DNA from: an uncultured Alistipes sp.
Lineage (GTDB): Bacteria > Bacteroidota > Bacteroidia > Bacteroidales > Rikenellaceae
DNA length: 30,198 nt
Assembly: GCA_904502285.1 (NCBI GenBank)
Contig: CAJGEC010000019.1
Coordinates: 1 to 30,198 of the forward strand
Direction: 5' to 3'
Shown here piece after piece: positions 14,270 through 24,281 of the stretch. The translations under genes and the position numbers were made by a program. Position 1 is the first letter of the stretch. Every line of letters starts with the position of its first letter. The notes beneath the pieces are model-generated. The model was not told where the DNA came from. It worked only from the letters and a program-made list of their open reading frames with translations, and made no database searches.

Positions 14270-15469
14270 TTATTCGATTATTACACAGCGGTTTACGATT
14301 GGAGTATCAGGCGAGGTGAAGGCCTCGACATTGTCGCCCACCCACGTAGTGGTGATGCGATTAGGGTCTATGCCCATCGACTCCATATAGTTGGCTACGC
14401 TATTGGCGCGCTCCTTAGAGAGTTGCTCGTTGCGTGTAGCACTTCCTGTCTCCTTGTCGGCATAACCAACCACCATAAGTGGTGAATCAAGCCCCTTAAC
14501 CTGCTCGATATAGTTGTCTAACGTCGCCTTGGCGTAGTCACTCATCTTGCTCTGACCAATCTCGAAGAAGACTACACACCCAGGCACAACACACCTCTTG
14601 GCCTCGCTATCAACCACCATCTTGCTCTGCTCTAAGTCTTTAGCAAGACTCCTATTCTTAGAAGTGAGCGACTGCACCTCGGATAGGGCACTCTGCAACT
14701 CCCTGTCGCGGGCTATGAGTTGCTCCTCAAGAGCCATTGCCTCAAGGATATAGCCATCAACGACCACCTCTGGGTAGGCCCTCGACCATTCACGCTGGTT
14801 GAAGCGATAGGCCACACCCACCGATGCTGACATACCAAGGGTGTAACGGCCACCACTGCGTATCTGCGCTGGAAGTGAATTCTCGGCAAACAACCAAGTG
14901 CGAAGGTCCAACTCTATATCTAACTGAGGTATGACCCTAAACTTACTCAAAAAGCCCGACGAGAAGGCAAACTCTCCGTTGTAGGAGCCTACGGAGTTCT
15001 TAGTCCACGACATAGCAGTATAACCAAAGCCTAAGTAGGAGATTGCGCTATAGAGCCTATCAGGCTTATAGCCACCAATCCAATTCGACATATTGATTAA
15101 GATGTCGCCATGGACAAAGATGTAGGGTGTTTTGAACGCACCACTACCAAATCGAGACATATCATAGGAGTAGTTGCGAAACTCTCCAGCATCGACCTGT
15201 AGGCGCATACCAAGTACGGGAGCGAACCACTTTCGGGTACTCAGGTTGGCATTCCAGCCATTCCTCTTAAAGAACTTACCAGGGTCGCTACCCATCTTTT
15301 GCGACAACTGCAAGAAGGAGTTACCTCCACCAACGGCCACCTCCCAATTATCCCAGAAACGGTTGGTCTCGAATCCTCGCCAACGAAGAGGCTCATCACC
15401 CTCGCCCGCAAAAGCACTCGCGGTGGTGAGGAGGGTAGCCAGAACGAAACAAAGTATTAATCTTCTCAT
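14270..15469 (-). CDS. OmpA-family outer-membrane protein
   Basis: 399 residues from ATG 15469 (a TTG two codons earlier is less likely). Signal peptide ends near ASAFAG. The N-terminal half is a predicted beta barrel with alternating aromatic strands (WEVAVGGG, YLGFGYTAM, ASVGVAYRFN). Residues about 225-270 form a coiled-coil-like linker (EEQLIARDRELQSALSEVQ). The C-terminal OmpA domain binds peptidoglycan: VFFEIGQSKMSDYAKATLD and the signature NEQLSKERANSV, followed by a VNRCVIIE ending. It would tie the outer membrane to the cell wall. It lies 98 nt behind tamL; I found no clear promoter in the gap, so it may be cotranscribed with dapF-tamL. Confidence 0.87.
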   Translation of the reverse strand: MRRLILCFVLATLLTTASAFAGEGDEPLRWRGFETNRFWDNWEVAVGGGNSFLQLSQKMGSDPGKFFKRNGWNANLSTRKWFAPVLGMRLQVDAGEFRNYSYDMSRFGSGAFKTPYIFVHGDILINMSNWIGGYKPDRLYSAISYLGFGYTAMSWTKNSVGSYNGEFAFSSGFLSKFRVIPQLDIELDLRTWLFAENSLPAQIRSGGRYTLGMSASVGVAYRFNQREWSRAYPEVVVDGYILEAMALEEQLIARDRELQSALSEVQSLTSKNRSLAKDLEQSKMVVDSEAKRCVVPGCVVFFEIGQSKMSDYAKATLDNYIEQVKGLDSPLMVVGYADKETGSATRNEQLSKERANSVANYMESMGIDPNRITTTWVGDNVEAFTSPDTPIVNRCVIIE

Positions 15470-15567
15470 AAACAAACCATTTATGTATTTTCACACATTA
15501 TGTTGCCTACGAGATATTCAAATACCACGCCAAACAATAGAACTATATGTAGGAGAGTCTGGAGAGA

Positions 15568-17958
15568 TTAGAATGGGTAGCCCACACCAAAGTTAAGGGC
15601 CATATTACTCCACTTGAAGTCGTGAATCCAGCGCTGACCCTCTGGCATACCTGGGTTATGTAGCTGAATACCAAGGTCGAAGCGTAACACCACAAACGTA
15701 ACATCGATACGCAGACCAAGTCCCGTATTGAAGCCGAGTTGTCGATAGAAATTATTGAATCTAAAGACCTCCTCAGGGTCATTATCCTCCGTATCACGCA
15801 GATACCACACATTTCCCAAGTCGCAGAATAGCGCACCGTGGAAGATCCACCACACCGGAAAGCGGAACTCAAGGTTGGCCTCCAGACGCACATCTCCCAC
15901 CTGCGCAGGATAGGTAGCATCCTTTGGTTGCGACATATTACCAGGGCCCAAGGTACGAGGCACCCAACCACGCATAGAGTTAGCACCACCACAATAGAAC
16001 ATTCGATCGAAGGGTATAGATCGACCCTTAGAGTTGCCATACGTTACACCGACACCACCAAACAAGCGACCCGCAAGTGCCATCTTATAGCCGAGGTCTA
16101 TCTTATGGCTGGCACTCAACTCACCACGTACATACTGCGAGTAGCGAACACCCAGAATCTCGTAATACTCCTTGCCTGGGGCGTGGTGCGAAAAGAGCGA
16201 CTCCAAACCCTGAATAAGGTTACCTGCGCTCTCCAAGTTGGCACGCACGATGGTAACATTCTGGTCGAAGTCCGAACGCTGGGTATTATAGATCCACGAA
16301 GCCGAGAGTCCCGCCGTAAGTTGCGACTCAAAGGAGGTCTGCAAATAGCGGTTGTCGATATCCTCAAGGAATTGCTGATTCACGCTCTTTACATCGATCC
16401 AGTTGATATCCACGGGGCGCAAAACAAACGATGAACGCTCACCCTGCTGCCAACTATAGGCCCAACGGGTAGTGAAGATATTACGGCGGTAGTAGGGTCT
16501 ATCCTGGTAGTCAAAGGCCAACTCAAGGCGTGTACGTGCCTGAGCCACATTGTCTCTGGGAGCAATCCTAAATGGGGCCAAGAAGCGAGGGAACGAGAGT
16601 CCCGCGGTGAGGCCAAACTCCTGAGCCGTGCGCTTCTCAACATCGCGGGCATACATAAACTCGAAACCAAAGCGTGCCGCAATATCGAAGGCCTCGGCAC
16701 CACGAAAGACATTCTTATTCGAGTAACCAAGCGTTGCACTAAGGCCATAGAACGTAGAGGTTGAAGAGGCCTCGACCTCCACCTTCATACTCTGCTTAAG
16801 GGCTGGGGTAGCATATATATTGCAATCGAGGAAGGACTCCTTAGGGTCGGTCACGATAGAGATAGACTCTCCCTCACCGACATAGGTGATGAAGTTGTCG
16901 TCGGATGGCACCCTGCTGAAGACTATCTTAGAGTTGCGGAAAAAGCCCAACGACATCAGCTCCTTATTCGTGCGCGATATCTGCGAGGCGTCGTATATAT
17001 AGCCTGGATAGATAGGTATAGTTCGACGCAACACCGAATTACGCAACTGTGGCGTAGTCTTCTTATCGCGGATAATTTTGAGTCCATAGTAATCAACCGT
17101 ATCGATATCCGCATCACTCTTAAAACCTGACGTTGAGCGAAGCATAGGGTCGTAAGTAGGATATACATTGATGTTACGCAGACGATAGACCGAATTATCC
17201 TCATAGACAGCCACACCACGCTCATCGTAACCCGTGAGCGTAGGTCGTATTATCATACGCACCTCGGCATTGACACCTCGGCCTATGGTATCTACCTCAT
17301 AGGATATGTTATTAGCCGTAAAGTCGAAATAACCTCTATTATTGAGCATACCCGCTATACGGTCGCGCTCGGCATTGAGTCGCTCGATGTCGAGGATTGA
17401 ACCTCGCTCAAGCGTCGAAGAGGCTGTGTCCGAGAGGATTACATCTCGCAAAGACTCGTCGCGGAAGTCGTAGCACAACGAGTCGATACGCGTAGGCTCG
17501 CCCTGCTTGATGACGTAGGTGAGCATAGCACGTCGCTTACGGCTGGTGGTATCGACATCGCACCTAACACTCGACGAGAAGTAACCTCGCGTGTGGAGGT
17601 ATGTCTGCAAATTCTGTAACGACTTATCGGTCAAGGCACTATCCAAGAGGACAGGCTCCTCGCCAATCTTTCGTTTGAAGTTATTCCACCAATTATTCTT
17701 TTCGGGGTTGGCCTTCTCATATACCCATACATAGAAGTCAATGCCAAAGATTCGCTTATTGGGCGACTGACGCACGTAGGTCTCAAGGCCATCCTTATCC
17801 AAGGTGATACGCTCGCTTCGGGGAGTCGATTTATCATCCTCAAACGTAACCTTTGTAAGCAGGTACTCACCCTCAGGCAGGTAGCGGGTGACGCTACACG
17901 AAGCGATGACAAGCATCATCGCCACAAGTAGCATATATCTAATAAACCCGAGCCTCAT
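15568..17958 (-). CDS. tamL: TamL, Omp85-family lipoprotein of the translocation and assembly module
   Basis: 796 residues. Unlike TamA/BamA of Proteobacteria the protein begins with a lipoprotein signal: LLVAMMLVIASC, Cys21 lipidated. This is the hallmark of TamL in Bacteroidota. Residues about 25-400 are POTRA-like repeats (for example LQTYLHTRGYFSSSV and AGMLNNRGYFDFT, typical POTRA GY/GF turns). The barrel follows, with the conserved L6 loop motif SMRGWVPRTLGPG (VRGF/Y equivalent) and a final strand NFGVGYPF ending in Phe. TamL is thought to work with TamB in inserting outer-membrane proteins or moving lipids between membranes; no tamB lies inside the window. It is 27 nt behind dapF. Confidence 0.88.
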   Translation of the reverse strand: MRLGFIRYMLLVAMMLVIASCSVTRYLPEGEYLLTKVTFEDDKSTPRSERITLDKDGLETYVRQSPNKRIFGIDFYVWVYEKANPEKNNWWNNFKRKIGEEPVLLDSALTDKSLQNLQTYLHTRGYFSSSVRCDVDTTSRKRRAMLTYVIKQGEPTRIDSLCYDFRDESLRDVILSDTASSTLERGSILDIERLNAERDRIAGMLNNRGYFDFTANNISYEVDTIGRGVNAEVRMIIRPTLTGYDERGVAVYEDNSVYRLRNINVYPTYDPMLRSTSGFKSDADIDTVDYYGLKIIRDKKTTPQLRNSVLRRTIPIYPGYIYDASQISRTNKELMSLGFFRNSKIVFSRVPSDDNFITYVGEGESISIVTDPKESFLDCNIYATPALKQSMKVEVEASSTSTFYGLSATLGYSNKNVFRGAEAFDIAARFGFEFMYARDVEKRTAQEFGLTAGLSFPRFLAPFRIAPRDNVAQARTRLELAFDYQDRPYYRRNIFTTRWAYSWQQGERSSFVLRPVDINWIDVKSVNQQFLEDIDNRYLQTSFESQLTAGLSASWIYNTQRSDFDQNVTIVRANLESAGNLIQGLESLFSHHAPGKEYYEILGVRYSQYVRGELSASHKIDLGYKMALAGRLFGGVGVTYGNSKGRSIPFDRMFYCGGANSMRGWVPRTLGPGNMSQPKDATYPAQVGDVRLEANLEFRFPVWWIFHGALFCDLGNVWYLRDTEDNDPEEVFRFNNFYRQLGFNTGLGLRIDVTFVVLRFDLGIQLHNPGMPEGQRWIHDFKWSNMALNFGVGYPF

Positions 17959-17985
17959 ACCTTATGCCCTATATCTTTGGTTGAA

Positions 17986-18930
17986 CTATCTGTTTATGCT
18001 CTCAACAAAACGTGCCCACGCCCCCTCTTCGCCACTATGGGCAACGACGTCAAAATCGAAGGCACCCTCTTCAAAACGTGCCACACCACGCCACTCAAAG
18101 GAGGCATTACCCTCCAGGCGTGTGACAATATCATCGCCCAAGAGCGTTGTGCAGTACACCTTGCCACCACGATTGCGTACCTCGATACGCTCACCTCGCA
18201 CCACATAGCCAAGCAATGCCGAGGCTGTAGCCGAAGCCGTCATCGCCGTACCACACGAGAGGGTTATACCAGCGCCACGCTCATAGGTGGCTACAAAGAT
18301 GTTTCGAGGACCTCGACACTCATACAACGATACATTTACGCCATTGGGGAAGAGGGCCATGAGCCCCTTCACACGCTCACCCAACTCGACAAGGTGCTCC
18401 AATGAGATGGTATCTACCTTAGCCACGATATGGGGATTACCCAAATTGAGTGCCGTAAACTCTAACTCGCCATCCAAAGCCTCAATCCTGCGACCAAGAA
18501 AACTACTCATAGGGTCGAAAAAGGCGAAATCGGGACTCGACGTACGAATAGGGATATCTACCGAATAGGTTGGGATACCCTCGCCGATAGCCTTGGCCTC
18601 GGCGACATTGTAGTCTCTACCACCCGAACGAAGTAGCCCCTTTGAGGCAATATAGCCGCGCTCCATAGCATAGCGAGCAACACACCTTATGCCATTACCA
18701 CACATCTCTGCGTGTGTACCATCGGGGTTGAGCATATCCATTCCATAGCAGCCATCGTCGTAGCGCACAACCAACAAGATGCCATCGCTTCCAATGCCAC
18801 GCTCCCTATCACACGCCACACGTGCAAAGCCACTCCAATCCACCGTAGCTAACGCCTCGTTAGCCACACAATCCACAAGGATAAAGTCATTTCCTGAGCC
18901 TTGACACTTTATGATATCTACGTTAGCCAT
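17986..18930 (-). CDS. dapF: Diaminopimelate epimerase
   Basis: 314 residues from ATG 18930; a longer frame to 19029 runs through the promoter and is not homologous. DapF converts LL- to meso-diaminopimelate for lysine and peptidoglycan synthesis. The start KCQGSGNDFILVD is the family signature; the two catalytic cysteines are in MCGNGIRC and LSCGTAMTA (usual form ACGSGACA, here CGTAM). NLGNPHIVAKVD and ATYERGAG are also conserved. Length is at the upper end for DapF because of a C-terminal extension (about 25 residues after the expected end, acidic and ending VESINR). First gene of a dapF-tamL-(ompA) transcript. Confidence 0.92.
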   Translation of the reverse strand: MANVDIIKCQGSGNDFILVDCVANEALATVDWSGFARVACDRERGIGSDGILLVVRYDDGCYGMDMLNPDGTHAEMCGNGIRCVARYAMERGYIASKGLLRSGGRDYNVAEAKAIGEGIPTYSVDIPIRTSSPDFAFFDPMSSFLGRRIEALDGELEFTALNLGNPHIVAKVDTISLEHLVELGERVKGLMALFPNGVNVSLYECRGPRNIFVATYERGAGITLSCGTAMTASATASALLGYVVRGERIEVRNRGGKVYCTTLLGDDIVTRLEGNASFEWRGVARFEEGAFDFDVVAHSGEEGAWARFVESINR

Positions 18931-18977
18931 ACTCTCTGTTTTGCTGATAAGCCTCTTCGTTACATATATATATCGTT

Positions 18978-19008
18978 CAAAGTTACAAAATATTTCCACC
19001 ACTACAAA
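18978..19008 (-). promoter_or_regulatory. Promoter of dapF
   Basis: On the minus strand, -33 TTTG (complement of 19005-19008), 19-nt spacer and perfect -7 TAACTTTG (complement of 18978-18985). Predicted transcript start about 40 nt before the dapF ATG. Confidence 0.65.
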
Positions 19009-19046
19009 ATTATAGAGGTATAATCCCACCTTTTTGTCGCGACCTA

Positions 19047-19077
19047 TTGTCTATGTCCACTTTTTTTTGTAATATTG
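19047..19077 (+). promoter_or_regulatory. Promoter of the alpha/beta hydrolase gene
   Basis: -33 TTG (19047-19049), 20-nt spacer and -7 TAATATTG (19070-19077; one mismatch to TAnnTTTG). Divergent to the dapF promoter, with about 40 nt between their -33 elements. Predicted leader of about 20 nt. Confidence 0.5.
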
Positions 19078-19104
19078 TAAAGCATTAACCTTAACTATAG
19101 ACCT

Positions 19105-19902
19105 ATGACTGAGAAGTTTATTATGGCGGGCGAGACCCCTATGCACGTGGCAGATACCGAACGTGGAGGGCAATGTGTGGTGTTGCTACACGGATACTTA
19201 GAGTCGATGCTTGTGTGGGATGAGTTCGTCGATTTGCTGAAGAAGGATCTTCGTGTTGTTACGCTCGACCTGCCAGGACACGGTGTCTCGATGATCAATG
19301 GCGAGGTTCATACAATGGAGTATTTAGCTGATTGTGTGGCTCTTACGATGGAGGCATTGGGCATCGACAAGTATAGTGTCGTAGGTCACTCTATGGGTGG
19401 TTACGTGGCTCTCGCCATGTTGGACAAGTATGCCAAGCACCTCGAAAATATCACTCTTCTGAGTTCAACCACCTCGGCCGACAGCCAGGAGAAGTGCGAC
19501 AGACGTCGTAGGGAGATAGAGCTTATCAAGGCGGGCAAGAAGAATACGTTGGCACGTCTGGTGCCTCACGTAGGTTTTGCCACGCAGAATGTAAATCGCC
19601 TAAAGGATTATATCGAGGATATTCGCGAGTTGATACTTATCTCCGAAGATGATGGCGTCATCGCTATCCTTGGCGGAATGATTGAGCGCAAGAGCCGAGG
19701 TGAGCAGTTGCGCGACAGCGGTATCCCCCACCTCTTCATCTTTGGTCGCCACGACTACTACATCCCCCAGGAGGTTGCCGACGAGATGATAGAACAAGAC
19801 CCCAACGCCAAGGTTGTTTGGCTTGAGGAGTCGGGCCATATGGGATTCTATGAGGAGCCAGAGAAGTGCGCCGAGGCGATACTCAATATGATAAAAGCAT
19901 AA
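19105..19902 (+). CDS. Alpha/beta hydrolase
   Basis: 265 residues with no signal peptide, so cytoplasmic. A complete hydrolase triad is visible: oxyanion HGYLES (29-34), nucleophile GHSMGG (about 94-99), acid FGRHDYYIP and base SGHMGF near the C-terminus. It belongs to the broad family including proline iminopeptidase, haloalkane dehalogenase and BioH-like esterases; no feature allows the substrate to be named. It is monocistronic with its own promoter and a terminator downstream, and has no metabolic neighbour. Confidence 0.85.
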   Translation: MTEKFIMAGETPMHVADTERGGQCVVLLHGYLESMLVWDEFVDLLKKDLRVVTLDLPGHGVSMINGEVHTMEYLADCVALTMEALGIDKYSVVGHSMGGYVALAMLDKYAKHLENITLLSSTTSADSQEKCDRRRREIELIKAGKKNTLARLVPHVGFATQNVNRLKDYIEDIRELILISEDDGVIAILGGMIERKSRGEQLRDSGIPHLFIFGRHDYYIPQEVADEMIEQDPNAKVVWLEESGHMGFYEEPEKCAEAILNMIKA

Positions 19903-19915
19903 CAACTCAACAACT

Positions 19916-19938
19916 GCATAAGTCGCACATTATGCGAC
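19916..19938 (+). repeat. Two mutually exclusive small hairpins after the hydrolase gene
   Basis: GCATAA (19916-19921) pairs with TTATGC (19930-19935), and GTCGCA (19922-19927) pairs with TGCGAC (19933-19938). The two cannot coexist. They lie in the 3' untranslated part just before the terminator and may only be a processing signal. Confidence 0.4.
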
Positions 19939-19955
19939 ACATATCAACAAAAAAA

Positions 19956-19982
19956 GAGCGTGTCCCTATTTGGAACACGCTC
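19956..19982. terminator. Bidirectional terminator between the hydrolase gene and rpoC
   Basis: Stem GAGCGTGT (19956-19963) / ACACGCTC (19975-19982) with a C-A mismatch and two more GC pairs above it, loop TATTT. Followed by CTCTTTCT on the plus strand and, on the minus strand, by a run of T (complement of A 19949-19955), which makes it a good terminator for rpoC. Confidence 0.82.
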
Positions 19983-20001
19983 CTCTTTCTATAGTTTAGG
20001 A

Positions 20002-23000
20002 TTACTCCTCGCTTGAAGTCTCCAAGTCAGCACGCAAGCCTACGATTAAATCCTCGTAGTCGCGCAAACCTGTACCACCTGGGATAGGGTTACCTGTGAT
20101 AACATTCTCCTTAAGGTTTACCAAGTCATCCGACTTCGCCTGGATAGCTGCCTCGTTGAGGACCTTAGTGGTCTCCTGGAACGATGCAGCAGAGATGAAG
20201 CTCGATGTCTGCAATGCAGCACGGGTGATACCCTGAAGTACCTGGTTAGAGGTAGCAGGAACGATAGGACGTACCTCAACAAGGGCCAAATCACGACGCT
20301 TCAACGCCGAATTCTCGTCACGCAACTTGCGCATAGAGATAATCTGTCCTGGCTGAACATTCTGTGAGCCTCCAGCATCGGTTACAACAACCTTGTCGTA
20401 AAGCTCATCATTAACATCCATAAACTCCCACTTATCAACTACCTGATCCTCAAAGAAGCGGGTATCTCCTGGATCCTCAATCTTTACCTTAGACATCATC
20501 TGACGAACGATAACCTCGAAGTGCTTATCGTTAATCTTTACACCCTGCATACGGTAAACCTCCTGTACCTCGTTCACGATATACTCCTGAACTCGGGTAG
20601 GACCAAGGATGCGCAAGATGTCGCCTGGAGTGATAGCACCATCCGAGAGAGCCATACCTGCACGCACATAGTCGTTCTCCTGAACGATGATCTGGCGAGA
20701 CAATGGTACGAGGTACTTCTTCTGGTCGCCATCCTTAGAGGTGATGATAATCTCGCGGTTACCACGCTTAATCTTACCGAATGTTACCTCACCATCGATC
20801 TCAGAGACGATTGCTGGGTTAGATGGGTTACGAGCCTCGAACAACTCGGTTACACGTGGAAGACCACCAGTGATATCACCACCAGACTTACCTACAGCAC
20901 GTGGAATCTTGATAAGGATGTCACCTGCGTGAATCTTACCATTATTCTTAACCATAATGTGGGCATTAACAGGCAAGTTGTAAGACTTAACCTCTTCGCC
21001 ATCCTTGTTCACAATCTTAATCACAGGGTTCTTAGTCTTATCCTTTGAGTCGATAACTACGCGCTCAGAAAGACCTGTCTGCTCGTCACGCTCCTCACGA
21101 TAAGTAACACCCTCGATGATGCTCTCGTAAACAATCTTACCCTCAGTCTCAGCGATGATAACTGCGTTATATGGATCCCACTCGCAGATCATATCGCCCT
21201 TCTTAACCTCATCGCCATCACGCATATAGAGCGTAGCACCATAAGGCAAAGCGTGAGTATAGAGCGTAATCTCTGTCTTAGGATCGACGATGCGAATCTC
21301 CGACTGACGAGACATAACGATATTGATTGTGTCACCTGCAGAGTTCTTACCCTTAATAGTGCGCAACTCCTCAATCTCAAGGCGACCCTCATACTTAGAG
21401 ACTACGTTGGTCTCTACTGTAGAGCCACCCGCAACACCACCGACGTGGAACGTACGGAGTGTAAGCTGAGTACCTGGCTCACCGATAGACTGTGCTGCGA
21501 TAACACCTACAACCTCACCCTTCTGTACCATACGTGCGGTAGCAAGGTTACGTCCGTAACACTTAGCACATACACCACGACGAGCCTCGCAAGTGAGTAC
21601 CGAACGAATCTCTACAGACTCCAATGGTGACTTGTCGATAGCCTCGGCAATCTCCTCGGTAATCTCCTCACCAGCACGGCAGATAACCTCGCCCGTAGAT
21701 GGGTGAATAACATCGTTCAATGCTGTACGGCCCAAGATACGATCGTACAATGTCTGAACAACATCCTCGTTACGCTTGATAGCAGTAGCAGTAAGACCAC
21801 GCAAAGTACCGCAATCCTCCTCGTTGATGATGACATCCTGTGCCACATCCACCAAACGACGAGTCAAGTAACCTGCATCCGCAGTCTTCAACGCCGTATC
21901 CGCCAAACCCTTACGAGCACCGTGGGTAGAGATAAAGTACTCCAACACCGAAAGTCCCTCCTTAAAGTTCGACAAGATAGGGTTCTCGATAACCTGCTGA
22001 CCACCCTCAACACCTGACTTCTGTGGCTTAGCCATAAGACCACGCATACCTGAAAGCTGACGAATCTGCTCTCGCGAACCACGCGCTCCTGAGTCAAGCA
22101 TCATATATACTGGGTTGAATCCATCCTGGTCGGTCTGCAAGGTGTGAACTACCTTGCTTGTAAGACGGTTGTTGATGGATGTCCAAATATCGACAATCTG
22201 GTTGTAACGCTCAGAGTTGGTGATAAGACCCATATTATAGTCGTCGATAACGGCATCGGCAGCTGCATAACCCTCGTTGATAAGCTCCTGCTTATCCTCT
22301 GGGATAATTACTGCGTCAAGGTTAAACGACAGACCACCCTGGAATGCCATACGATAACCCATATTCTTGATATCATCCAAGAACTTAGCTACCTTATCAG
22401 CACCAGCCTTCTTCATCACAACGGCGATGATATCACGCAAAGAGCGCTTAGTCAAGATGTCGTTGATGTAGCCTACCTCCTGTGGAACGTACTGGTTGAA
22501 CAAGATACGACCAATGGTTGTATCCTTCAATACGTACACCTCGTTGCCATTCTCATCGAGGTCGCGCACACGGCACTTTACCTCGGCGTGCAAATCGGCA
22601 CGCTTCTCGTTATAGGCGATAATAGCCTCCTCAGGACCGTAGAACTTCAAACCTGTACCCTTAACACCTGGACGTGGCTTGGTGATGTAGTAAAGACCAA
22701 GGACCATATCCTGTGATGGTACGGTAATAGGCGCACCGTTAGCAGGGTTGAGGACGTTGTGTGATCCCAACATAAGGATCTGAGCCTCAAGGATTGCAGC
22801 GTTGCCCAATGGCAAGTGAACCGCCATCTGGTCACCATCGAAGTCCGCGTTAAACGCAGTACAAGAGAGTGGGTGGAGCTGCATTGCCTTACCCTCGATA
22901 AGCTTTGGCTGGAAGGCCTGGATACCGAGACGGTGAAGGGTCGGAGCTCGGTTCATCAATACTGGGTGACCCTTGATGACATTCTCCAAGATACCCCAAA

Positions 23001-24258
23001 TAACGGGATCCTTTCTATCGATAATCTTCTTTGCAGACTTTACGGTCTTAACAATACCACGCTCGATGAGCTTACGGATAACGAATGGCTTGTACAACTC
23101 TGCCGCCATATCCTTTGGAATACCCATCTCGTGCATCTTAAGCTCTGGACCAACGACAATTACCGAACGTGCAGAGTAATCGACACGCTTACCCAACAAG
23201 TTCTGACGGAAACGGCCCTGCTTACCCTTCAACGAGTCAGACAATGACTTCAATGGACGGTTAGACTCATTCTTTACGGCATTGCTCTTACGTGAGTTGT
23301 CGAACAACGAGTCTACAGCCTCCTGCAACATACGCTTCTCATTACGCAAGATAACCTCTGGTGCCTTAATCTCGATAAGACGCTTAAGACGGTTGTTACG
23401 GATGATGACGCGACGATACAAGTCGTTGAGGTCCGAAGTAGCGAAACGACCACCATCGAGTGGTACCAATGGGCGCAACTCTGGTGGAATAACTGGAATG
23501 TCGGTAAGTACCATCCACTCAGGCTTATTCTTGCCGTTTGAAGCACGGAACGACTCGATGACATTCAAACACTTGAGTGCCTCAGTCTTACGCTGCTGTG
23601 ATGTCTCACGTGAAGCACGATCACGCAAAGCATACGACATAGAGTCGAGATCTACCTGCTTGAGGAGCTTGAGGATAGCCTCACCACCCATCTCAGCAAC
23701 GAACTTCTCTGGATCATCATTGTCGAGAGCCTGATTTCCCTTAGGAAGTGCAGCAACGATATCGAGATACTCCTTCTCTGAGAGGGTCTGCAAACGCTCA
23801 ACACCCTGCTCCTTAGCAGCACCTGCATTGATTACTACATAGCGCTCATAGTAGATGATAGCCTCGAGTTTCTTCGATGGAATACCCAACAAGTAACCAA
23901 TCTTTGATGGCAACGAACGGAAGTACCAGATGTGAACTACAGGAACAACCAATGAGATGTGGCCCATACGCTCACGACGTACCTTCTTCTCAGTCACCTC
24001 TACACCACAACGGTCGCAGACGATACCCTTATAGCGAATACGCTTGTACTTACCGCAATGACACTCATAATCCTTAACAGGACCAAAGATGCGCTCGCAG
24101 AACAAACCATCGCGCTCAGGCTTATATGAGCGATAGTTGATGGTCTCAGGTTTGAGTACCTCACCGCTCGACTGGGCACGAATCTCCTCAGGAGATGCCA
24201 AACCAATCGAAATACGGCTATAGCTGCTCATTCTATTATTATCTTTATTAAATGACAT
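20002..24258 (-). CDS. rpoC: DNA-directed RNA polymerase subunit beta-prime
   Basis: 1418 residues from ATG 24258; an in-frame TTG three codons upstream is less likely, and MSFNKDNNRMSSYSRISIGL matches Bacteroidetes RpoC. The beta-prime subunit forms the clamp, active site and bridge helix of RNA polymerase. Visible: N-terminal zinc ribbon (Cys66, 68, 81, 84), the rudder/lid region with QGRFRQNLLGKRVDYSARS, the absolutely conserved catalytic NADFDGDQ at about residue 470 whose three Asp bind Mg, the trigger-loop region SGARGSREQ with LMAKP, the second zinc site CEARRGVCAKC, and AAQSIGEPGTQLTLRTFH. It is 23 nt behind rpoB and ends at a bidirectional terminator. Confidence 0.99.
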   Translation of the reverse strand: MSFNKDNNRMSSYSRISIGLASPEEIRAQSSGEVLKPETINYRSYKPERDGLFCERIFGPVKDYECHCGKYKRIRYKGIVCDRCGVEVTEKKVRRERMGHISLVVPVVHIWYFRSLPSKIGYLLGIPSKKLEAIIYYERYVVINAGAAKEQGVERLQTLSEKEYLDIVAALPKGNQALDNDDPEKFVAEMGGEAILKLLKQVDLDSMSYALRDRASRETSQQRKTEALKCLNVIESFRASNGKNKPEWMVLTDIPVIPPELRPLVPLDGGRFATSDLNDLYRRVIIRNNRLKRLIEIKAPEVILRNEKRMLQEAVDSLFDNSRKSNAVKNESNRPLKSLSDSLKGKQGRFRQNLLGKRVDYSARSVIVVGPELKMHEMGIPKDMAAELYKPFVIRKLIERGIVKTVKSAKKIIDRKDPVIWGILENVIKGHPVLMNRAPTLHRLGIQAFQPKLIEGKAMQLHPLSCTAFNADFDGDQMAVHLPLGNAAILEAQILMLGSHNVLNPANGAPITVPSQDMVLGLYYITKPRPGVKGTGLKFYGPEEAIIAYNEKRADLHAEVKCRVRDLDENGNEVYVLKDTTIGRILFNQYVPQEVGYINDILTKRSLRDIIAVVMKKAGADKVAKFLDDIKNMGYRMAFQGGLSFNLDAVIIPEDKQELINEGYAAADAVIDDYNMGLITNSERYNQIVDIWTSINNRLTSKVVHTLQTDQDGFNPVYMMLDSGARGSREQIRQLSGMRGLMAKPQKSGVEGGQQVIENPILSNFKEGLSVLEYFISTHGARKGLADTALKTADAGYLTRRLVDVAQDVIINEEDCGTLRGLTATAIKRNEDVVQTLYDRILGRTALNDVIHPSTGEVICRAGEEITEEIAEAIDKSPLESVEIRSVLTCEARRGVCAKCYGRNLATARMVQKGEVVGVIAAQSIGEPGTQLTLRTFHVGGVAGGSTVETNVVSKYEGRLEIEELRTIKGKNSAGDTINIVMSRQSEIRIVDPKTEITLYTHALPYGATLYMRDGDEVKKGDMICEWDPYNAVIIAETEGKIVYESIIEGVTYREERDEQTGLSERVVIDSKDKTKNPVIKIVNKDGEEVKSYNLPVNAHIMVKNNGKIHAGDILIKIPRAVGKSGGDITGGLPRVTELFEARNPSNPAIVSEIDGEVTFGKIKRGNREIIITSKDGDQKKYLVPLSRQIIVQENDYVRAGMALSDGAITPGDILRILGPTRVQEYIVNEVQEVYRMQGVKINDKHFEVIVRQMMSKVKIEDPGDTRFFEDQVVDKWEFMDVNDELYDKVVVTDAGGSQNVQPGQIISMRKLRDENSALKRRDLALVEVRPIVPATSNQVLQGITRAALQTSSFISAASFQETTKVLNEAAIQAKSDDLVNLKENVITGNPIPGGTGLRDYEDLIVGLRADLETSSEE

Positions 24259-24281
24259 AGTGTCCAAGTTTTAAAGTTCGC

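Noticed and set aside
18931..19029. Upstream extension of dapF
   Set aside because: The added residues span the promoter; the family start KCQGSGNDF lies just after the ATG at 18930.
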